A DNA stretch of 64,000 nt from Actinomycetota bacterium (GCA_016870775.1 VGAK01000002.1:1-64000); one strand, 5' to 3'; numbered from the stretch's first letter, positions 1 through 9,764 are shown. Notes: generated by a model not told the origin, from the sequence alone. Made by a program: numbers and translations.

Positions 1-129
1 CCTGGTGACAATGTGACGATGACGGTCGAGCTCGGCAAGCCGATTGCGATGGATGAGGGTCTGCGTTTCGCGATCCGTGAGGGTGGTCGCACGGTTGGTG
101 CTGGCCGCGTCATCAAGATCCTCAAGTAG
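1..129 (+). CDS. tuf: Elongation factor Tu, C-terminal end (partial)
   Basis: The first 42 codons of the window read through to TAG at 127-129 and match the end of EF-Tu domain [17 protein letters not shown], then [18 protein letters not shown] and the closing VIKILK. EF-Tu is the GTPase that carries aminoacyl-tRNA to the ribosome. The start lies outside the window. rpsJ follows 11 nt later on the same strand, the usual str-to-S10 operon junction (rpsL-rpsG-fusA-tuf-rpsJ). Confidence 0.97.
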   Translation, partial: PGDNVTMTVELGKPIAMDEGLRFAIREGGRTVGAGRVIKILK

Positions 130-140
130 GACACGCAACC

Positions 141-452
141 ATGGCCACCCAGAGCATCCGCATCCGCCTCAAGGCATTCGACCACGACAACCTCGACAAG
201 TCCACCCGGGCGATCGTGGAGACCGTGACCCGGACCAACGCCAAGATCCGCGGTCCAATCCCTCTCCCGACCGAGAAGCACCGCTTCACGGTCATCCGTG
301 GCCCGCACATCGACAAGGACTCCCGCGAGCACTTCGAGATGCGGATCCACAAGCGCCTGATCGACATTGTCGATCACAACAACAAGACGATCGAGGCCCT
401 GCAGCGCATCGACATCCCCGCCGGTGTGGACATCGAGATCAAGATCGGCTGA
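141..452 (+). CDS. rpsJ: 30S ribosomal protein S10 (NusE)
   Basis: A 103-residue protein of normal S10 length with the family signature region [14 protein letters not shown] and the opening [17 protein letters not shown]10 is part of the 30S head and, as NusE, of transcription antitermination complexes. It starts at ATG 141, 11 nt after tuf, with a weak AGGACA upstream. In most bacteria rplC follows directly. Here the next ribosomal gene is 4.5 kb away, behind three unrelated genes. Confidence 0.98.
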   Translation: MATQSIRIRLKAFDHDNLDKSTRAIVETVTRTNAKIRGPIPLPTEKHRFTVIRGPHIDKDSREHFEMRIHKRLIDIVDHNNKTIEALQRIDIPAGVDIEIKIG

Positions 453-517
453 GGCCCGGGCAGCCGTCCCGGGCGACTTTGTGACGGGTCTGACCACCAA
501 ACAGCGCGTCGCAGCGA

Positions 518-523
518 TAGAAC
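518..523 (+). promoter_or_regulatory. -10 box for leaderless htrA-type gene
   Basis: TAGAAC, 6 nt before ATG 530, with no Shine-Dalgarno between them. It fits the leaderless -10/start spacing seen repeatedly in this window. It would give the protease gene its own transcription start inside the S10 operon. No convincing -35 is visible. Confidence 0.4.
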
Positions 524-529
524 AACCTC

Positions 530-1642
530 ATGTCTGACGACCGCTGGTTCGATCTTCCCCCCGATCCTCCGCCCTCGCGTCGCGGTGTGCCCCGACTCGT
601 GCTCGCGCTCGCCGTGGTGGCCATGTCCGTGGGTGGTGGGATCATCGGGGGGCTCCTCGCTGGTGATTCCGGGACCATCGTGGGTGGTGGGGGACCGATG
701 GTGACGGCGGCTCCGGCCGACCCGAACAAGGTGGGCGACACCAACGTCGCTCGTGCAGCCGCGGTCATCGCCCCGAGTGTGGTCACGATCGATGCCGTCA
801 CCAGCGGCGGCGGATCGACGGGCACCGGGATCATCATCTCGAGCACCGGCGAGATCGTGACCAACCACCACGTGATCGAGGGAGCCAAGACAGTGCGGGT
901 CCTCCTGAACGGCGCCACCGAGGCCGCCGAGGCCGAGGTTCTCGCCTCGGATCCGAGCAACGACCTGGCGCTCGTGCAGTTGAAGAACCCGGGTCCGGGA
1001 CTCGTCGCCGCCACGCTCGCTGATCCCGCAGGTATCTCCGTGGGTGATCCCGCGGTCGCTGTCGGCTATGCCCTCGACCTCGACGGCGGGCCGAGCATCA
1101 CGGCTGGCATCGTGTCGGCACTCAATCGCTCCATCGAGATCAATGCCGGCGCGCTCGATCGACTCATCCAGACCGACGCCGCGATCTCCTCGGGCAACTC
1201 GGGGGGTCCGCTCATCAACCTTCGCGGGGAGGTGATCGGCGTCAACACTGCCGTCGCCCGCAGCGGCTTCGACACCGCGGCCAACAACATCGGCTTCGCC
1301 ATCGGTGTCGGCGAGGTCAAACGCGTCATCGAGCAGCTTCGAGCCGAGGCCGGTGGCGAGCCGCGCCGCCAGGGATATCTGGGCATCTCGCTGTCGGATC
1401 GCAACGACGGCGGCACCGGCGCCGTGGTCGCCGAGGTCGAGTCTGGTTCGCCCGCCGACAAGGCGGGTCTCCGGACAGGTGACATCATCCTGCAGATCGG
1501 CGACCAGACGATCACCGGCCAGAACGCCCTCATCGCGATCATCCGAGACTTCTCGCCGGGCGAGGAGATCGAGATCTCGATCGAGCGCGACGGCGAGCGC
1601 CAGGAGCTCGAGGCCGTGCTCATCGCCAGACCGGGCAGCTGA
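530..1642 (+). CDS. Membrane-anchored HtrA/DegP-family serine protease with PDZ domain
   Basis: 370 residues. A short proline-rich cytosolic N-terminus is followed by one membrane span (about residues 22-45), a trypsin-like domain (about 75-270) and one C-terminal PDZ domain (about 280-365, KAGLRTGDIILQIGD). The triad is visible as His in TNHHVIEG (about 113), Asp in SNDLALVQL (about 145) and Ser in SSGNSGGPL (about 224). This family degrades or refolds damaged proteins on the outer face of the membrane. It lies between rpsJ and rplC, where such a gene is not expected, and has its own likely leaderless promoter. Base composition looks like that of the neighbours. Which paralogue (HtrA, PepD or DegQ type) cannot be told. 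Confidence 0.93.
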   Translation: MSDDRWFDLPPDPPPSRRGVPRLVLALAVVAMSVGGGIIGGLLAGDSGTIVGGGGPMVTAAPADPNKVGDTNVARAAAVIAPSVVTIDAVTSGGGSTGTGIIISSTGEIVTNHHVIEGAKTVRVLLNGATEAAEAEVLASDPSNDLALVQLKNPGPGLVAATLADPAGISVGDPAVAVGYALDLDGGPSITAGIVSALNRSIEINAGALDRLIQTDAAISSGNSGGPLINLRGEVIGVNTAVARSGFDTAANNIGFAIGVGEVKRVIEQLRAEAGGEPRRQGYLGISLSDRNDGGTGAVVAEVESGSPADKAGLRTGDIILQIGDQTITGQNALIAIIRDFSPGEEIEISIERDGERQELEAVLIARPGS

Positions 1643-1701
1643 CCCGGTCGGGGTCGGAGTCCTGCGTCGCGGGGTGGCAGACTTCGCCCGGGGGTGGGGC
1701 G

Positions 1702-3333
1702 ATGAAGACTCATTTTGCGACGTTGTGGGAGGCGATTGCTGACGAGATTGCCGATGTCGATGCGGTCGTCCAGGGTGACCGACGGTTCACCTGGGCCGAG
1801 TACGAAAACCGTGCGTCGAGGATCGCCGCCGCGCTGACGGCGGGGGGACTGGGGCCCGACGACAAGGTTGGTCTCTTCCTGTACAACTCGCCCGAGTACC
1901 TCGAGACACACTTCGCCGCGTTCAAGCAGCGCATGGTGCCCATCAACGTGAACTTCCGGTATCTGGGCAGGGAACTCGAGTACCTGCTGGACAACGCGGA
2001 TTGTCGCGCGCTCTTCTACCACTCCTCGCTCGCTGATCGTGTCGCCGAGGTGATCGACCGGTTGCCGAATCTGGTTCTCGTGGTCGAGGTCGACGACGAC
2101 GAGCGCACGGCCACGGTGCCCGGTGCCATGCGCCACGAGGACCTGTTGGCCGCGCATGCCCCCGCCCCCCGCATCGAGAGATCCGACGACGACGTCTACA
2201 TGCTCTACACGGGTGGCACCACCGGGATGCCCAAGGGCGTGATGTACACGATGGGCGACATCAGTTCGGCGTTCGCCCTCAACGGGTTCAACGCCCAGGC
2301 GATGCCGATGCCACCGACGGTGGCCGAGATGGCGGCCGCCATCGGTGAGAAGCGGCGTGCCGAGGGTCCGTGGGTCTCGGCTCCGTGTTGCCCGTTGATG
2401 CACGGAACGGGGATGTGGATCGGGGCGATGATGCCCCATTGCACGGGCAGCACCGTGGCCCTGCTCCCATCGAAGAGGTTCGATGCCGACGAACTGCTCG
2501 AGCTGGTGGAGCAGGAACGCGTCGCCCAGGTCGTGATCGTGGGGGATGCGTTCGCACGCCCGATCGCCGATGCGCTCGATGCGGCCGCGAGGTCGGGCCG
2601 GGCCTTCGACACGTCGTCGCTCCAGAGGATGACCTCCTCGGGGGTCATGTGGACCGCCGAGATCAAACAGCGACTGCTCGACCACATCCCCGACATCATG
2701 CTCGTGGATGCGATGGGCTCGACCGAGGGTGGCATGGCCGCCAGCATCTCGACCCGCGACGTCAAGGCCCCGACGGCCAAGTTCGTGATGAACCCGACGA
2801 CGAGAGTGTTCGACGACGACGATGTCGAGGTCCTCCCCGGTGATGGTCGGACCGGAAAGGTCGCCAACGGTGGCTTGACCCCGTTCGGCTACTTCAAGGA
2901 TCCCGAGAAGTCGGCGCGCACGTTCCGTGTCATCGGCGGTGTGCGCTACTCGTTCCCGGGCGATCTCGCGACCTTCGACGAGAACGGCCAGCTCGTCCTG
3001 CTCGGTCGGGGCAGCCAGGTGATCAACACCGCGGGAGAGAAGGTCTTCCCCGAGGAGGTCGAGGAGGCCGTGAAGCGTGTCGCGGGCATCGCCGATTGCC
3101 TGGTGGTGGGCCTCCCCGACGACAAGTGGGGACAGATCGTGGTCGCGGTCGCGTCCATTGACGGCACCTCATCACCCTCGGAGAATGACGTCATCGCCTC
3201 GGTCAAGACCGAACTCTCCGGCTACAAGGCACCCAAGCGCGTCGTGTTCTGCGCGGAGGTGCCGCGGGCACCGAACGGCAAGGCCGATTATCCGGGTGCC
3301 AAGGCGATCGCCGAAGCCGACGTCCGCGGTTGA
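1702..3333 (+). CDS. Acyl-CoA synthetase (AMP-binding/FadD family)
   Basis: 543 residues of the adenylate-forming superfamily. The P-loop-like motif A3 is YTGGTTGMPKGVMYT (about residues 168-182). The later motif GDLATFDENGQLVLLGRGSQ and the C-terminal lysine region APNGKADY are also present. The reaction is carboxylic acid + ATP + CoA to acyl-CoA + AMP + PPi. The substrate is not predictable, but the sequence resembles the fatty acid/steroid-side-chain FadD-like enzymes common in actinobacteria. ATG 1702 is preceded by a G-rich SD (GGGGTGGGG). It is translationally coupled to the hydrolase downstream (TGATG), so the two probably act on the same substrate class. Confidence 0.92.
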   Translation: MKTHFATLWEAIADEIADVDAVVQGDRRFTWAEYENRASRIAAALTAGGLGPDDKVGLFLYNSPEYLETHFAAFKQRMVPINVNFRYLGRELEYLLDNADCRALFYHSSLADRVAEVIDRLPNLVLVVEVDDDERTATVPGAMRHEDLLAAHAPAPRIERSDDDVYMLYTGGTTGMPKGVMYTMGDISSAFALNGFNAQAMPMPPTVAEMAAAIGEKRRAEGPWVSAPCCPLMHGTGMWIGAMMPHCTGSTVALLPSKRFDADELLELVEQERVAQVVIVGDAFARPIADALDAAARSGRAFDTSSLQRMTSSGVMWTAEIKQRLLDHIPDIMLVDAMGSTEGGMAASISTRDVKAPTAKFVMNPTTRVFDDDDVEVLPGDGRTGKVANGGLTPFGYFKDPEKSARTFRVIGGVRYSFPGDLATFDENGQLVLLGRGSQVINTAGEKVFPEEVEEAVKRVAGIADCLVVGLPDDKWGQIVVAVASIDGTSSPSENDVIASVKTELSGYKAPKRVVFCAEVPRAPNGKADYPGAKAIAEADVRG

Positions 3334-4550
3334 TGATGCTCGCTGACCCAGATCATCCTCTCGACCACCACCTCGGCGGCCGGCGTCCGTTCGGTCTCAA
3401 CTACTGGCCGCTCGCCGAGGACGCCCCATCGACGGAGATCGGGCGGGAGTCGGTGCGGATCGTGACCCCCGACGGCGCGCTCGTGCGCGGGATCCTGTGG
3501 ACTCCACCGCGCGGGACGTGGAGGACGGCGGTGATCCTGACCCATCCGCGCGGTGATTTCAGCGTTCACTACGCGTGTCCGTTGCTCGCGGCGGCTGGCT
3601 ACGCGGTGCTCGGCTTCGCGACCCGCTACATGAACAACGACACCGACTGTCTGCACGAGGCGTGCATCGTGGACGTGAAGGCCGCCCATGACGAGATGAT
3701 CCGTCGCGGCGCGGAGTCGGTGGTCCTGCTCGGCAACTCGGGTGGCGGGTCGTTGATGGCCATGGCGAACGCCCAACTCGGGATCGGCGATGGGTGGGTC
3801 GGCATGGCGGCACACCCCGGCGAGGGGGTCTTCATGCTCCAGGTGATCGACCCCTCCGTGGCCGACGAGAGTGATCCGTTCAGTCGGGTGCCAGAGCTCG
3901 ACATGTATGACCCCGACAACGGGTGGCGACCGTGGCCCGAACCCTGCTCGTACGACGTGCAGTGGCTTGCCACCTACCGCGCCGCCCAGGCCGCACGTGT
4001 CGCACGACTCGATGAGATCGCCAAGCAGTCGATCGTGGAGTCGGAAGCGGCGGGGACGATGTTGAAAGGCATTGACAAGGCGACCGATCCCCGGGCCTGG
4101 CGCGATGCGCGCGCGAAGCGGGTGTTCGCCAAGTACATGGTGATCAATCGCACCTTGGCCGATCCGGCCTATCTCGATCTCTCGATCGACCCCGATGAGC
4201 GTCCGATGGGCTCACTCTTCGCCTTCCCCGACCCCTTCGAGGCCAACTATGGCCGGGGTGGGCTGGCCCGCACGATGACCGCCCGGGGCTGGCTCTCGAC
4301 CTGGTCGGGCCTGTCCAGCCACGCAAAGTTGGCCGACACCATGCCCGAGGTGACGGTGCCGACCCTTCTCGTGCACCCCACCGCCGACACCGAGATCAGG
4401 CTGTGGCAGGCGAAAGAGATCGTGGAGGCCTCCGGGGCGGTCGATCGCACCTATGTGGAGCTGAAGGGTGCACCCCATTATCTGGAGGGGCATCGGGTCG
4501 AGGCGATGGAGATCGTGGCCGACTGGCTCCACAGTCGGTACCCGCGATAG
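3333..4550 (+). CDS. Alpha/beta hydrolase family protein
   Basis: About 405 residues. The start ATG 3333 overlaps the preceding TGA (TGATG), with a second ATG at 3336. A nucleophile elbow is visible as LLGNSGGGS (Ser in GNSGG, about residue 134), preceded by HPRGDFSVHYACPLLAAAGY. A late His (APHYLEGH) near the C-terminus could complete a Ser-Asp-His triad. No signal peptide is seen. Coupling to the acyl-CoA synthetase suggests an esterase, lactonase or thioesterase in the same degradation route. The substrate is unknown. Confidence 0.85.
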   Translation: MMLADPDHPLDHHLGGRRPFGLNYWPLAEDAPSTEIGRESVRIVTPDGALVRGILWTPPRGTWRTAVILTHPRGDFSVHYACPLLAAAGYAVLGFATRYMNNDTDCLHEACIVDVKAAHDEMIRRGAESVVLLGNSGGGSLMAMANAQLGIGDGWVGMAAHPGEGVFMLQVIDPSVADESDPFSRVPELDMYDPDNGWRPWPEPCSYDVQWLATYRAAQAARVARLDEIAKQSIVESEAAGTMLKGIDKATDPRAWRDARAKRVFAKYMVINRTLADPAYLDLSIDPDERPMGSLFAFPDPFEANYGRGGLARTMTARGWLSTWSGLSSHAKLADTMPEVTVPTLLVHPTADTEIRLWQAKEIVEASGAVDRTYVELKGAPHYLEGHRVEAMEIVADWLHSRYPR

Positions 4551-4631
4551 CCGAGTACTCGCCAACACGCAGGCCCTTCTCGGGCCGAGCCCTCTTTCCC
4601 ATTCTCCAGACGTCGCGTTGTCGCACCCGAG

Positions 4632-4658
4632 CCTCACACGTGGTGAGGTATTCTCACC
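4632..4658. repeat. Overlapping inverted repeats (CTCAC/GTGAG boxes)
   Basis: CCTCAC-ACGTG-GTGAGG (4632-4648) overlaps GGTGAG-GTATT-CTCACC (4642-4658). The three 5-bp boxes start at 4633, 4643 and 4653, exactly one helical turn apart. The middle arm can pair with either neighbour. This could be a protein operator or a pair of mutually exclusive hairpins. Confidence 0.55.
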
Positions 4659-4723
4659 GAGGTAGCAAACTTGCTGATGGCAAGTAACCGGGCAGGCAGG
4701 GGCGCCCGATGGTCTGGGTCTCG

Positions 4724-4753
4724 TTGTGGGGGACAGGGAATCCGCCGTAGTCT
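4724..4753 (+). promoter_or_regulatory. Possible promoter of the rplC-rplQ operon
   Basis: TTGTGG (4724-4729) and TAGTCT (4748-4753) are separated by 18 bp. Transcription from near 4760 would give a leader of about 200 nt that begins with the UUCG hairpin at 4770. Read by eye only. Confidence 0.35.
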
Positions 4754-4769
4754 CTGATTTCGCGTATTT

Positions 4770-4783
4770 CGGGCTTCGGCCCG
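4770..4783 (+). other. UUCG-tetraloop hairpin in the rplC leader
   Basis: CGGGC-TTCG-GCCCG, a 5-bp stem closed by the extra-stable C(UUCG)G loop. It would lie about 10 nt into a transcript starting from the proposed promoter. Confidence 0.5.
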
Positions 4784-4880
4784 GATCGCACGATCGACCG
4801 TCGATCCCACAATCGACGTCCGTGAAGGCCCACCGGTGGCTCGTCCGCCGAGGGAACCGCACGGCACAACCAGGACCGGT

Positions 4881-4908
4881 GCTCCGGCGACAGCGATGTT
4901 GCCGGAGC
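4881..4908 (+). other. Hairpin upstream of rplC
   Basis: GCTCCGGC (4881-4888) and GCCGGAGC (4901-4908) form an 8-bp perfect stem with a 12-nt loop, 49 nt before the rplC start. There is no T-tract after it, so a leader structure or ribosomal-protein binding site is more likely than a simple terminator. Confidence 0.5.
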
Positions 4909-4957
4909 ATTTGCGTGGGTCACCACTGCGAGACACAAGAGACAAAGGGTTGCCGCC

Positions 4958-5605
4958 ATGGCACAAAAAGCGATCGTCGGCGAAAAGGTCGGCATGACAC
5001 AGGTGTGGGGAGATGACCAACGCGTCATCCCTGTCACCGTGCTTCGCGTCGAGCCGGTGCGTGTCGTCCAGGTCAAGACGACAGAGCGTGACGGATACGC
5101 TGCACTCCAGGTCACCTACGGGCACCAGAAGGAATCGAAGCTCACCAAGGCCGAGCAGGGCCACTTCGCAAAAGCCGGTGAATCCGGTGTCGAACCCGGT
5201 CGTCGTCTCGTCGAGCTTCGTCTTGATTCGGTCGACGGTTTCACGGTCGGCCAGGAAATAGCCGCAGACGTGATGGCGGCCGGAGACAAGGTCGACGTGA
5301 CCGCCGTGAGCCGGGGCAAGGGTTTTGCCGGTGGCATGAAGCGGCACAACTTCAACGGCCAGGGCGCGAGCCACGGCAACCACAAGCACCATCGCGCACC
5401 TGGTTCGATCGGCTCGTGCTCGTTCCCCGGTCGGGTCTTCAAGGGACTGCGCATGGCCGGCCACCTCGGCAACGAGCAAGTCACCACGCTGAATCTCGAG
5501 GTCGTCCAGAGCGATCCTGAGCGAGGGCTCCTGCTCGTCAAGGGTTCGGTCCCCGGACCGAACGGTGGCGTCGTCATCGTCCGCAACGCGGTGAAGGTCA
5601 GGTGA
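4958..5605 (+). CDS. rplC: 50S ribosomal protein L3
   Basis: 215 residues, normal L3 length. It shows the central loop signature [17 protein letters not shown] and the following HHRAPGSIG, the extension that reaches the peptidyl-transferase centre, whose Gln is methylated in some bacteria. ATG 4958 follows AAAGGG at suitable distance. It is the first gene after the leader at 4551-4957 and overlaps or abuts rplD, so here it heads what remains of the S10 operon. Confidence 0.98.
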   Translation: MAQKAIVGEKVGMTQVWGDDQRVIPVTVLRVEPVRVVQVKTTERDGYAALQVTYGHQKESKLTKAEQGHFAKAGESGVEPGRRLVELRLDSVDGFTVGQEIAADVMAAGDKVDVTAVSRGKGFAGGMKRHNFNGQGASHGNHKHHRAPGSIGSCSFPGRVFKGLRMAGHLGNEQVTTLNLEVVQSDPERGLLLVKGSVPGPNGGVVIVRNAVKVR

Positions 5606-5610
5606 CAGCC

Positions 5611-6243
5611 ATGGCATCGATCTCCGTCAAGAACATCCTGGGCAAGGCCGCCGGCAGCGTCGATCTCGCCGATGAGCTCTTCGCCGTCCAGCCGAACGTG
5701 CCGGTGATGCACCAGGTCGTCACCGCCCAGCTCGCGCACCGTCGCTCGGGCACGCAGAGCACCAAGACCCGCGCCGAGGTCTCCGGTGGAGGCAAGAAGC
5801 CGTTCCGCCAGAAGGGAACCGGTGGTGCCCGCCAGGGATCGACCCGCGCGCCTCACTTCTCCGGTGGTGGCATCGCGCTCGGCCCCAAGCCACGCCTGTA
5901 CGGCCAGAAGACACCGCGCAAAATGGTGCGTCTCGCTCTCGCGTCGGCTCTCAGTGATCGCAACTCAGAGGGGCGGGTCGTCGTCGTCGACTCGTGGAAC
6001 CTCCCGGCCCCGAGCACCAAGGGTGCCCTCGCGGCCCTCGCGGCCCTCGGTGTGTCGGGCAAGGTGCTCGTGGTCGTCACGAGCGACCAGGACAACGTGA
6101 GCAAGAGCTTCCGCAATCTGCCCGATGTCCAATTGATCCTCACCGGCGAGCTGAACGCATACGACATCCTCTGCAACGACTGGGTCCTGTTCTCGACCGA
6201 GAGCCTGCCCGGTGCCACCGCCGACCAGGGGAGCAACCGGTGA
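5611..6243 (+). CDS. rplD: 50S ribosomal protein L4
   Basis: 210 residues from ATG 5611, chosen because AGGTGA (5600-5605) sits 5 nt upstream; an in-frame GTG at 5602 is possible. The L4 loop region [20 protein letters not shown] and [17 protein letters not shown] are diagnostic. L4 lines the exit tunnel. In E. coli it also represses its own operon through the S10 leader; whether it binds the relocated leader here is unknown. The stop overlaps the rplW start (GTGA). Confidence 0.97.
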   Translation: MASISVKNILGKAAGSVDLADELFAVQPNVPVMHQVVTAQLAHRRSGTQSTKTRAEVSGGGKKPFRQKGTGGARQGSTRAPHFSGGGIALGPKPRLYGQKTPRKMVRLALASALSDRNSEGRVVVVDSWNLPAPSTKGALAALAALGVSGKVLVVVTSDQDNVSKSFRNLPDVQLILTGELNAYDILCNDWVLFSTESLPGATADQGSNR

Positions 6244-6530
6244 AGGACCCGCGTGACATCATCATCAAGCCCGTCGTGTCGGAGAAGAGCTACGGATTGA
6301 TGGAGGCCGACGTCTACACCTTCCTGGTGCATGTCGAGGCCACCAAGCCCGAGATTCACGACGCGATCCAGACGATCTTCGGCGTGAAGGTCCTGAAGGT
6401 GAACACACTCAACCGCAAGGGCAAGTTCCGTCGCACGCGCAACACCAACCGACTGGGCAAGACCGCCGCGACCAAGCGTGCGATCGTGACCCTCGAGGCG
6501 GGCAGCCGGATCCCGTTGTTCGAAAGCTGA
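6240..6530 (+). CDS. rplW: 50S ribosomal protein L23
   Basis: 96 residues starting at GTG 6240, which overlaps the rplD stop by 4 nt. [16 protein letters not shown] and [19 protein letters not shown] are typical L23. It forms the docking site for trigger factor and SRP at the tunnel exit. Length and gene order (L4-L23-L2) are normal. Confidence 0.97.
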   Translation: MKDPRDIIIKPVVSEKSYGLMEADVYTFLVHVEATKPEIHDAIQTIFGVKVLKVNTLNRKGKFRRTRNTNRLGKTAATKRAIVTLEAGSRIPLFES

Positions 6531-6537
6531 GATCACC

Positions 6538-7374
6538 ATGGCAATCCGCAAGCGCAAGCCCACCAGCCCCGGTCGCAGGTTCCAGACCGTCTCGGATTTC
6601 TCCGAGATCACCAAGTCGACCCCCGAGAAGACGCTCCTCGCGCCGAAGCACAACACGGGAGGCCGCAACGCGTACGGTCGCAAGACGGCCCGCCACAAGG
6701 GTGGTGCCAACAAGCGCCAGTACCGCATCATCGACTTCAAGCGCAACAAGGACGGAGTGACGGCCAAGGTCGCTGCGATCGAGTACGACCCGAACCGCAC
6801 CTGCCGCATCGCGCTGCTCCACTACGCCGACGGCACGAAGAGCTACATCATCGCCCCGAGTGGCCTCGAGGTCGGCGCAACAGTCGAGAGCGGTCACGGC
6901 GCCGACATCAAGCCGGGCAACGCGCTGCCACTGCGCTACGTGCCGGTCGGAACCGTGGTGCACAACGTCGAGCTGCGTCCCGGACAGGGCGGCAAGATCG
7001 GTCGTTCGGCGGGCATGGCTGTGCAGCTGGTCGCCAAGGACGGCGATTTCGCCACCCTGCGCCTCCCGTCGTCGGAGATGCGTCGCGTGCTCATCGACTG
7101 CCGCGCGACCGTGGGCGAAGTCGGCAACGCCGAGCACGAGCTCGTCAAGATCGGCAAGGCCGGACGCAATCGTTGGAAGGGCGTGCGCCCGCAGACCCGT
7201 GGCGTGGCCATGAACCCGGTCGACCACCCGCTCGGTGGTGGTGAGGGCAAGACCTCCGGTGGTCGCGCGCCGGTGTCGCCGTGGGGCAAGCCCGAGGGCC
7301 GCACCCGCAACAAGAACAAGCCGTCGCAGAAGCTCATCGTGCGCCGCCGGCGCACCGGAAAGGGTCGGAGGTAG
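6538..7374 (+). CDS. rplB: 50S ribosomal protein L2
   Basis: 278 residues. [19 protein letters not shown] near residue 43 and the C-terminal [16 protein letters not shown], which holds the conserved His near the peptidyl-transferase centre, identify L2. It is required for subunit association and peptidyl transfer. ATG 6538 is 7 nt after rplW. The gene shows no unusual feature. Confidence 0.98.
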   Translation: MAIRKRKPTSPGRRFQTVSDFSEITKSTPEKTLLAPKHNTGGRNAYGRKTARHKGGANKRQYRIIDFKRNKDGVTAKVAAIEYDPNRTCRIALLHYADGTKSYIIAPSGLEVGATVESGHGADIKPGNALPLRYVPVGTVVHNVELRPGQGGKIGRSAGMAVQLVAKDGDFATLRLPSSEMRRVLIDCRATVGEVGNAEHELVKIGKAGRNRWKGVRPQTRGVAMNPVDHPLGGGEGKTSGGRAPVSPWGKPEGRTRNKNKPSQKLIVRRRRTGKGRR

Positions 7375-7377
7375 ACC

Positions 7378-7656
7378 GTGTCCCGCAGTCTCAAGAAGGG
7401 TCCGTTCGTGGACGAGCACCTGCTCAGGAAGATCGACGCGGCGAACGAGTCGGGCGATCGCAAGGTGATCAAGACGTGGTCGCGGCGCTCCACGATCGTG
7501 CCCGACATGGTCGGGCACACCCTCGCCGTGCATGACGGCCGCAAGCACGTCCCCGTGTACGTCACCGAGTCCATGGTCGGCCACAAGCTGGGTGAGTTCT
7601 CGCCCACGCGCACGTTCCGTGCCCATGCCAGACAAGAGAAGGCAGTGAAGAAGTAA
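7378..7656 (+). CDS. rpsS: 30S ribosomal protein S19
   Basis: 92 residues starting at GTG 7378, 3 nt after the rplB stop. [18 protein letters not shown] and the signature [19 protein letters not shown] are S19. It sits in the 30S head next to S13 and contacts the A-site tRNA region. Only a 2-nt gap separates it from rplV. Confidence 0.98.
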   Translation: MSRSLKKGPFVDEHLLRKIDAANESGDRKVIKTWSRRSTIVPDMVGHTLAVHDGRKHVPVYVTESMVGHKLGEFSPTRTFRAHARQEKAVKK

Positions 7657-7658
7657 CC

Positions 7659-8215
7659 ATGCCCGGTCCCAAGCTCAACGAATCGAACCGCGACCCCCAC
7701 GGCACGAGGGGTGGCACAAGGGCCGAGGCGCGCTACGTGCGCTCGTCGGCGTCCAAGGCCCGCGTGGTCCTGAACCTGATCCGAAACGCCGACGTGAAGA
7801 CGGCCGACGAAATCCTCGAGTTCACCGATCGCGAGGCCGCGCGCCTCGTGCGCAAGGTGCTCGCATCGGCGGTCGCCAATGCCGTGGCCAACGACGAGAA
7901 GGACGCCGACGACCTCTATGTTCGTGCGTGCTTCGCCGACGAGGGTCCGACACTCAAGCGCTTCCGTCCGCGCGCCAAGGGTCGTGCCGGTCGCATCAAC
8001 AAGCGCACCTGCCACATCACCGTGATCGTCGACACGATGGACGACGCGCAGCTCGCCGTGCGCGAGGCCAAGACCGTCAAGCAGGGTGGTGGACGCGGTG
8101 CCCGAGTGGCGGCCAGCCGAGCCGCGCGAGTGGCGGCCAGCCGCAGGGACGGGACCGCCGACGGGGCATCGTCGGCAGCGGATACCGACGACGCGGCTGA
8201 GGAAGCGGGCAACTG

Positions 8216-8216
<1 letters not shown>
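7659..8216 (+). CDS. rplV: 50S ribosomal protein L22 with long C-terminal extension
   Basis: 185 residues against about 115 for a typical L22. The core ([20 protein letters not shown] to [12 protein letters not shown]) occupies about residues 25-130, including the hairpin that lines the exit tunnel. The remaining 50 or so residues form a low-complexity Gly/Arg/Ala tail that becomes acidic at the end. A 24-bp unit starting with CGAGTGGCGGCCAGCCG is duplicated (8103-8126, 8127-8150; the first 17 bp are identical), giving two ARVAASR copies. The stop overlaps the rpsC ATG. Confidence 0.96.
8103..8150 (+). repeat. 24-bp tandem duplication inside rplV
   Basis: CGAGTGGCGGCCAGCCG occurs at 8103-8119 and again at 8127-8143, a 24-bp period in frame. 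It encodes the repeated VAASR segment of the L22 tail. Confidence 0.85.
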
Positions 8217-9109
<893 letters not shown>

Positions 9110-9111
9110 CC

Positions 9112-9528
9112 ATGCTGATGCCACGCAAGGTCAAGCACCGCAAGCAGCAGCGCGGTCGCACGAACGGCAACTCCAAGGGTGCGACGTCGCTCGCCTTCGG
9201 CGAGTTCGGCATCCAGGCGCTCGAGCCGGGTTGGATCACCGCCCGCCAGATCGAGGCCGCGCGTATCGCGATGACGCGCCACATCAAGCGTGGCGGCAAG
9301 GTCTGGATCAACGTGTTCCCGGACAAGCCCGTCACCAAGAAGCCGGCCGAGACCCGCATGGGCTCGGGCAAGGGCAACCCCGAATTCTGGGTCGCGGTCG
9401 TCAAGCCGGGTCGCATCCTCTTCGAGCTCTCCTACCCGAGCGCCGACGTCGCCAAGGCGGCGCTCGAGCGTGCGGTGCAGAAGCTCCCGATCAAGGCCCG
9501 CGTGATCTCGCGCGACGAGCCGATCTGA
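9112..9528 (+). CDS. rplP: 50S ribosomal protein L16
   Basis: 138 residues: [16 protein letters not shown], then the signature [21 protein letters not shown]16 contacts the A-site tRNA elbow and helps organise the peptidyl-transferase centre. ATG 9112 is used, with an in-frame ATG at 9118 also possible. It lies 2 nt after rpsC. A good SD (GGAGGAAGG) for rpmC follows the stop. Confidence 0.97.
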   Translation: MLMPRKVKHRKQQRGRTNGNSKGATSLAFGEFGIQALEPGWITARQIEAARIAMTRHIKRGGKVWINVFPDKPVTKKPAETRMGSGKGNPEFWVAVVKPGRILFELSYPSADVAKAALERAVQKLPIKARVISRDEPI

Positions 9529-9545
9529 GGAGGAAGGACGACGAC

Positions 9546-9764
9546 ATGGCACGTTCCAACGACAATCTGCGCGAGATGGACCTCGCCTCCTTGCTCGCCG
9601 AACTGCGCGCGACCAAGCAGGAGGCGCTGAACCTGAGGTTCCGCCACGCCACCGGCCAGCTCGACTCGCACCACGAGTTGGGCAAGGCCCGCCGCCGGAT
9701 CGCACGAATCAACACCCTCATCCGCGCGCGTGAGATTGCCGCGGCCGAGGCAGCAGGGAAGTGA
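9546..9764 (+). CDS. rpmC: 50S ribosomal protein L29
   Basis: 72 residues. [20 protein letters not shown] is the L29 signature, and the protein is entirely helical as expected. It sits at the tunnel exit beside L23. ATG 9546 has a strong SD (GGAGGAAGG) about 8 nt upstream. The stop overlaps the GTG of rpsQ. Confidence 0.96.
   Translation: MARSNDNLREMDLASLLAELRATKQEALNLRFRHATGQLDSHHELGKARRRIARINTLIRAREIAAAEAAGK

Larger units (their letters stand above)
4551..4957 (+). other. 407-bp intergenic region carrying the rplC operon leader
   Basis: No coding sequence is supported here. It contains three alternating CTCAC/GTGAG boxes spaced 10 bp apart (4633-4657), a 6-bp inverted repeat ACTTGC-TGATG-GCAAGT (4669-4685), a possible promoter (4724-4753), a UUCG-tetraloop hairpin (4770-4783) and an 8-bp GC-rich hairpin (4881-4908). 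It most likely holds the promoter and mRNA leader for rplC and the genes after it. Confidence 0.6.

Noticed and set aside
530-4550. The protease-synthetase-hydrolase trio as a recent genomic island
   Set aside because: Same strand, similar GC and codon use to the ribosomal genes, no integrase, repeat or tRNA at the borders.
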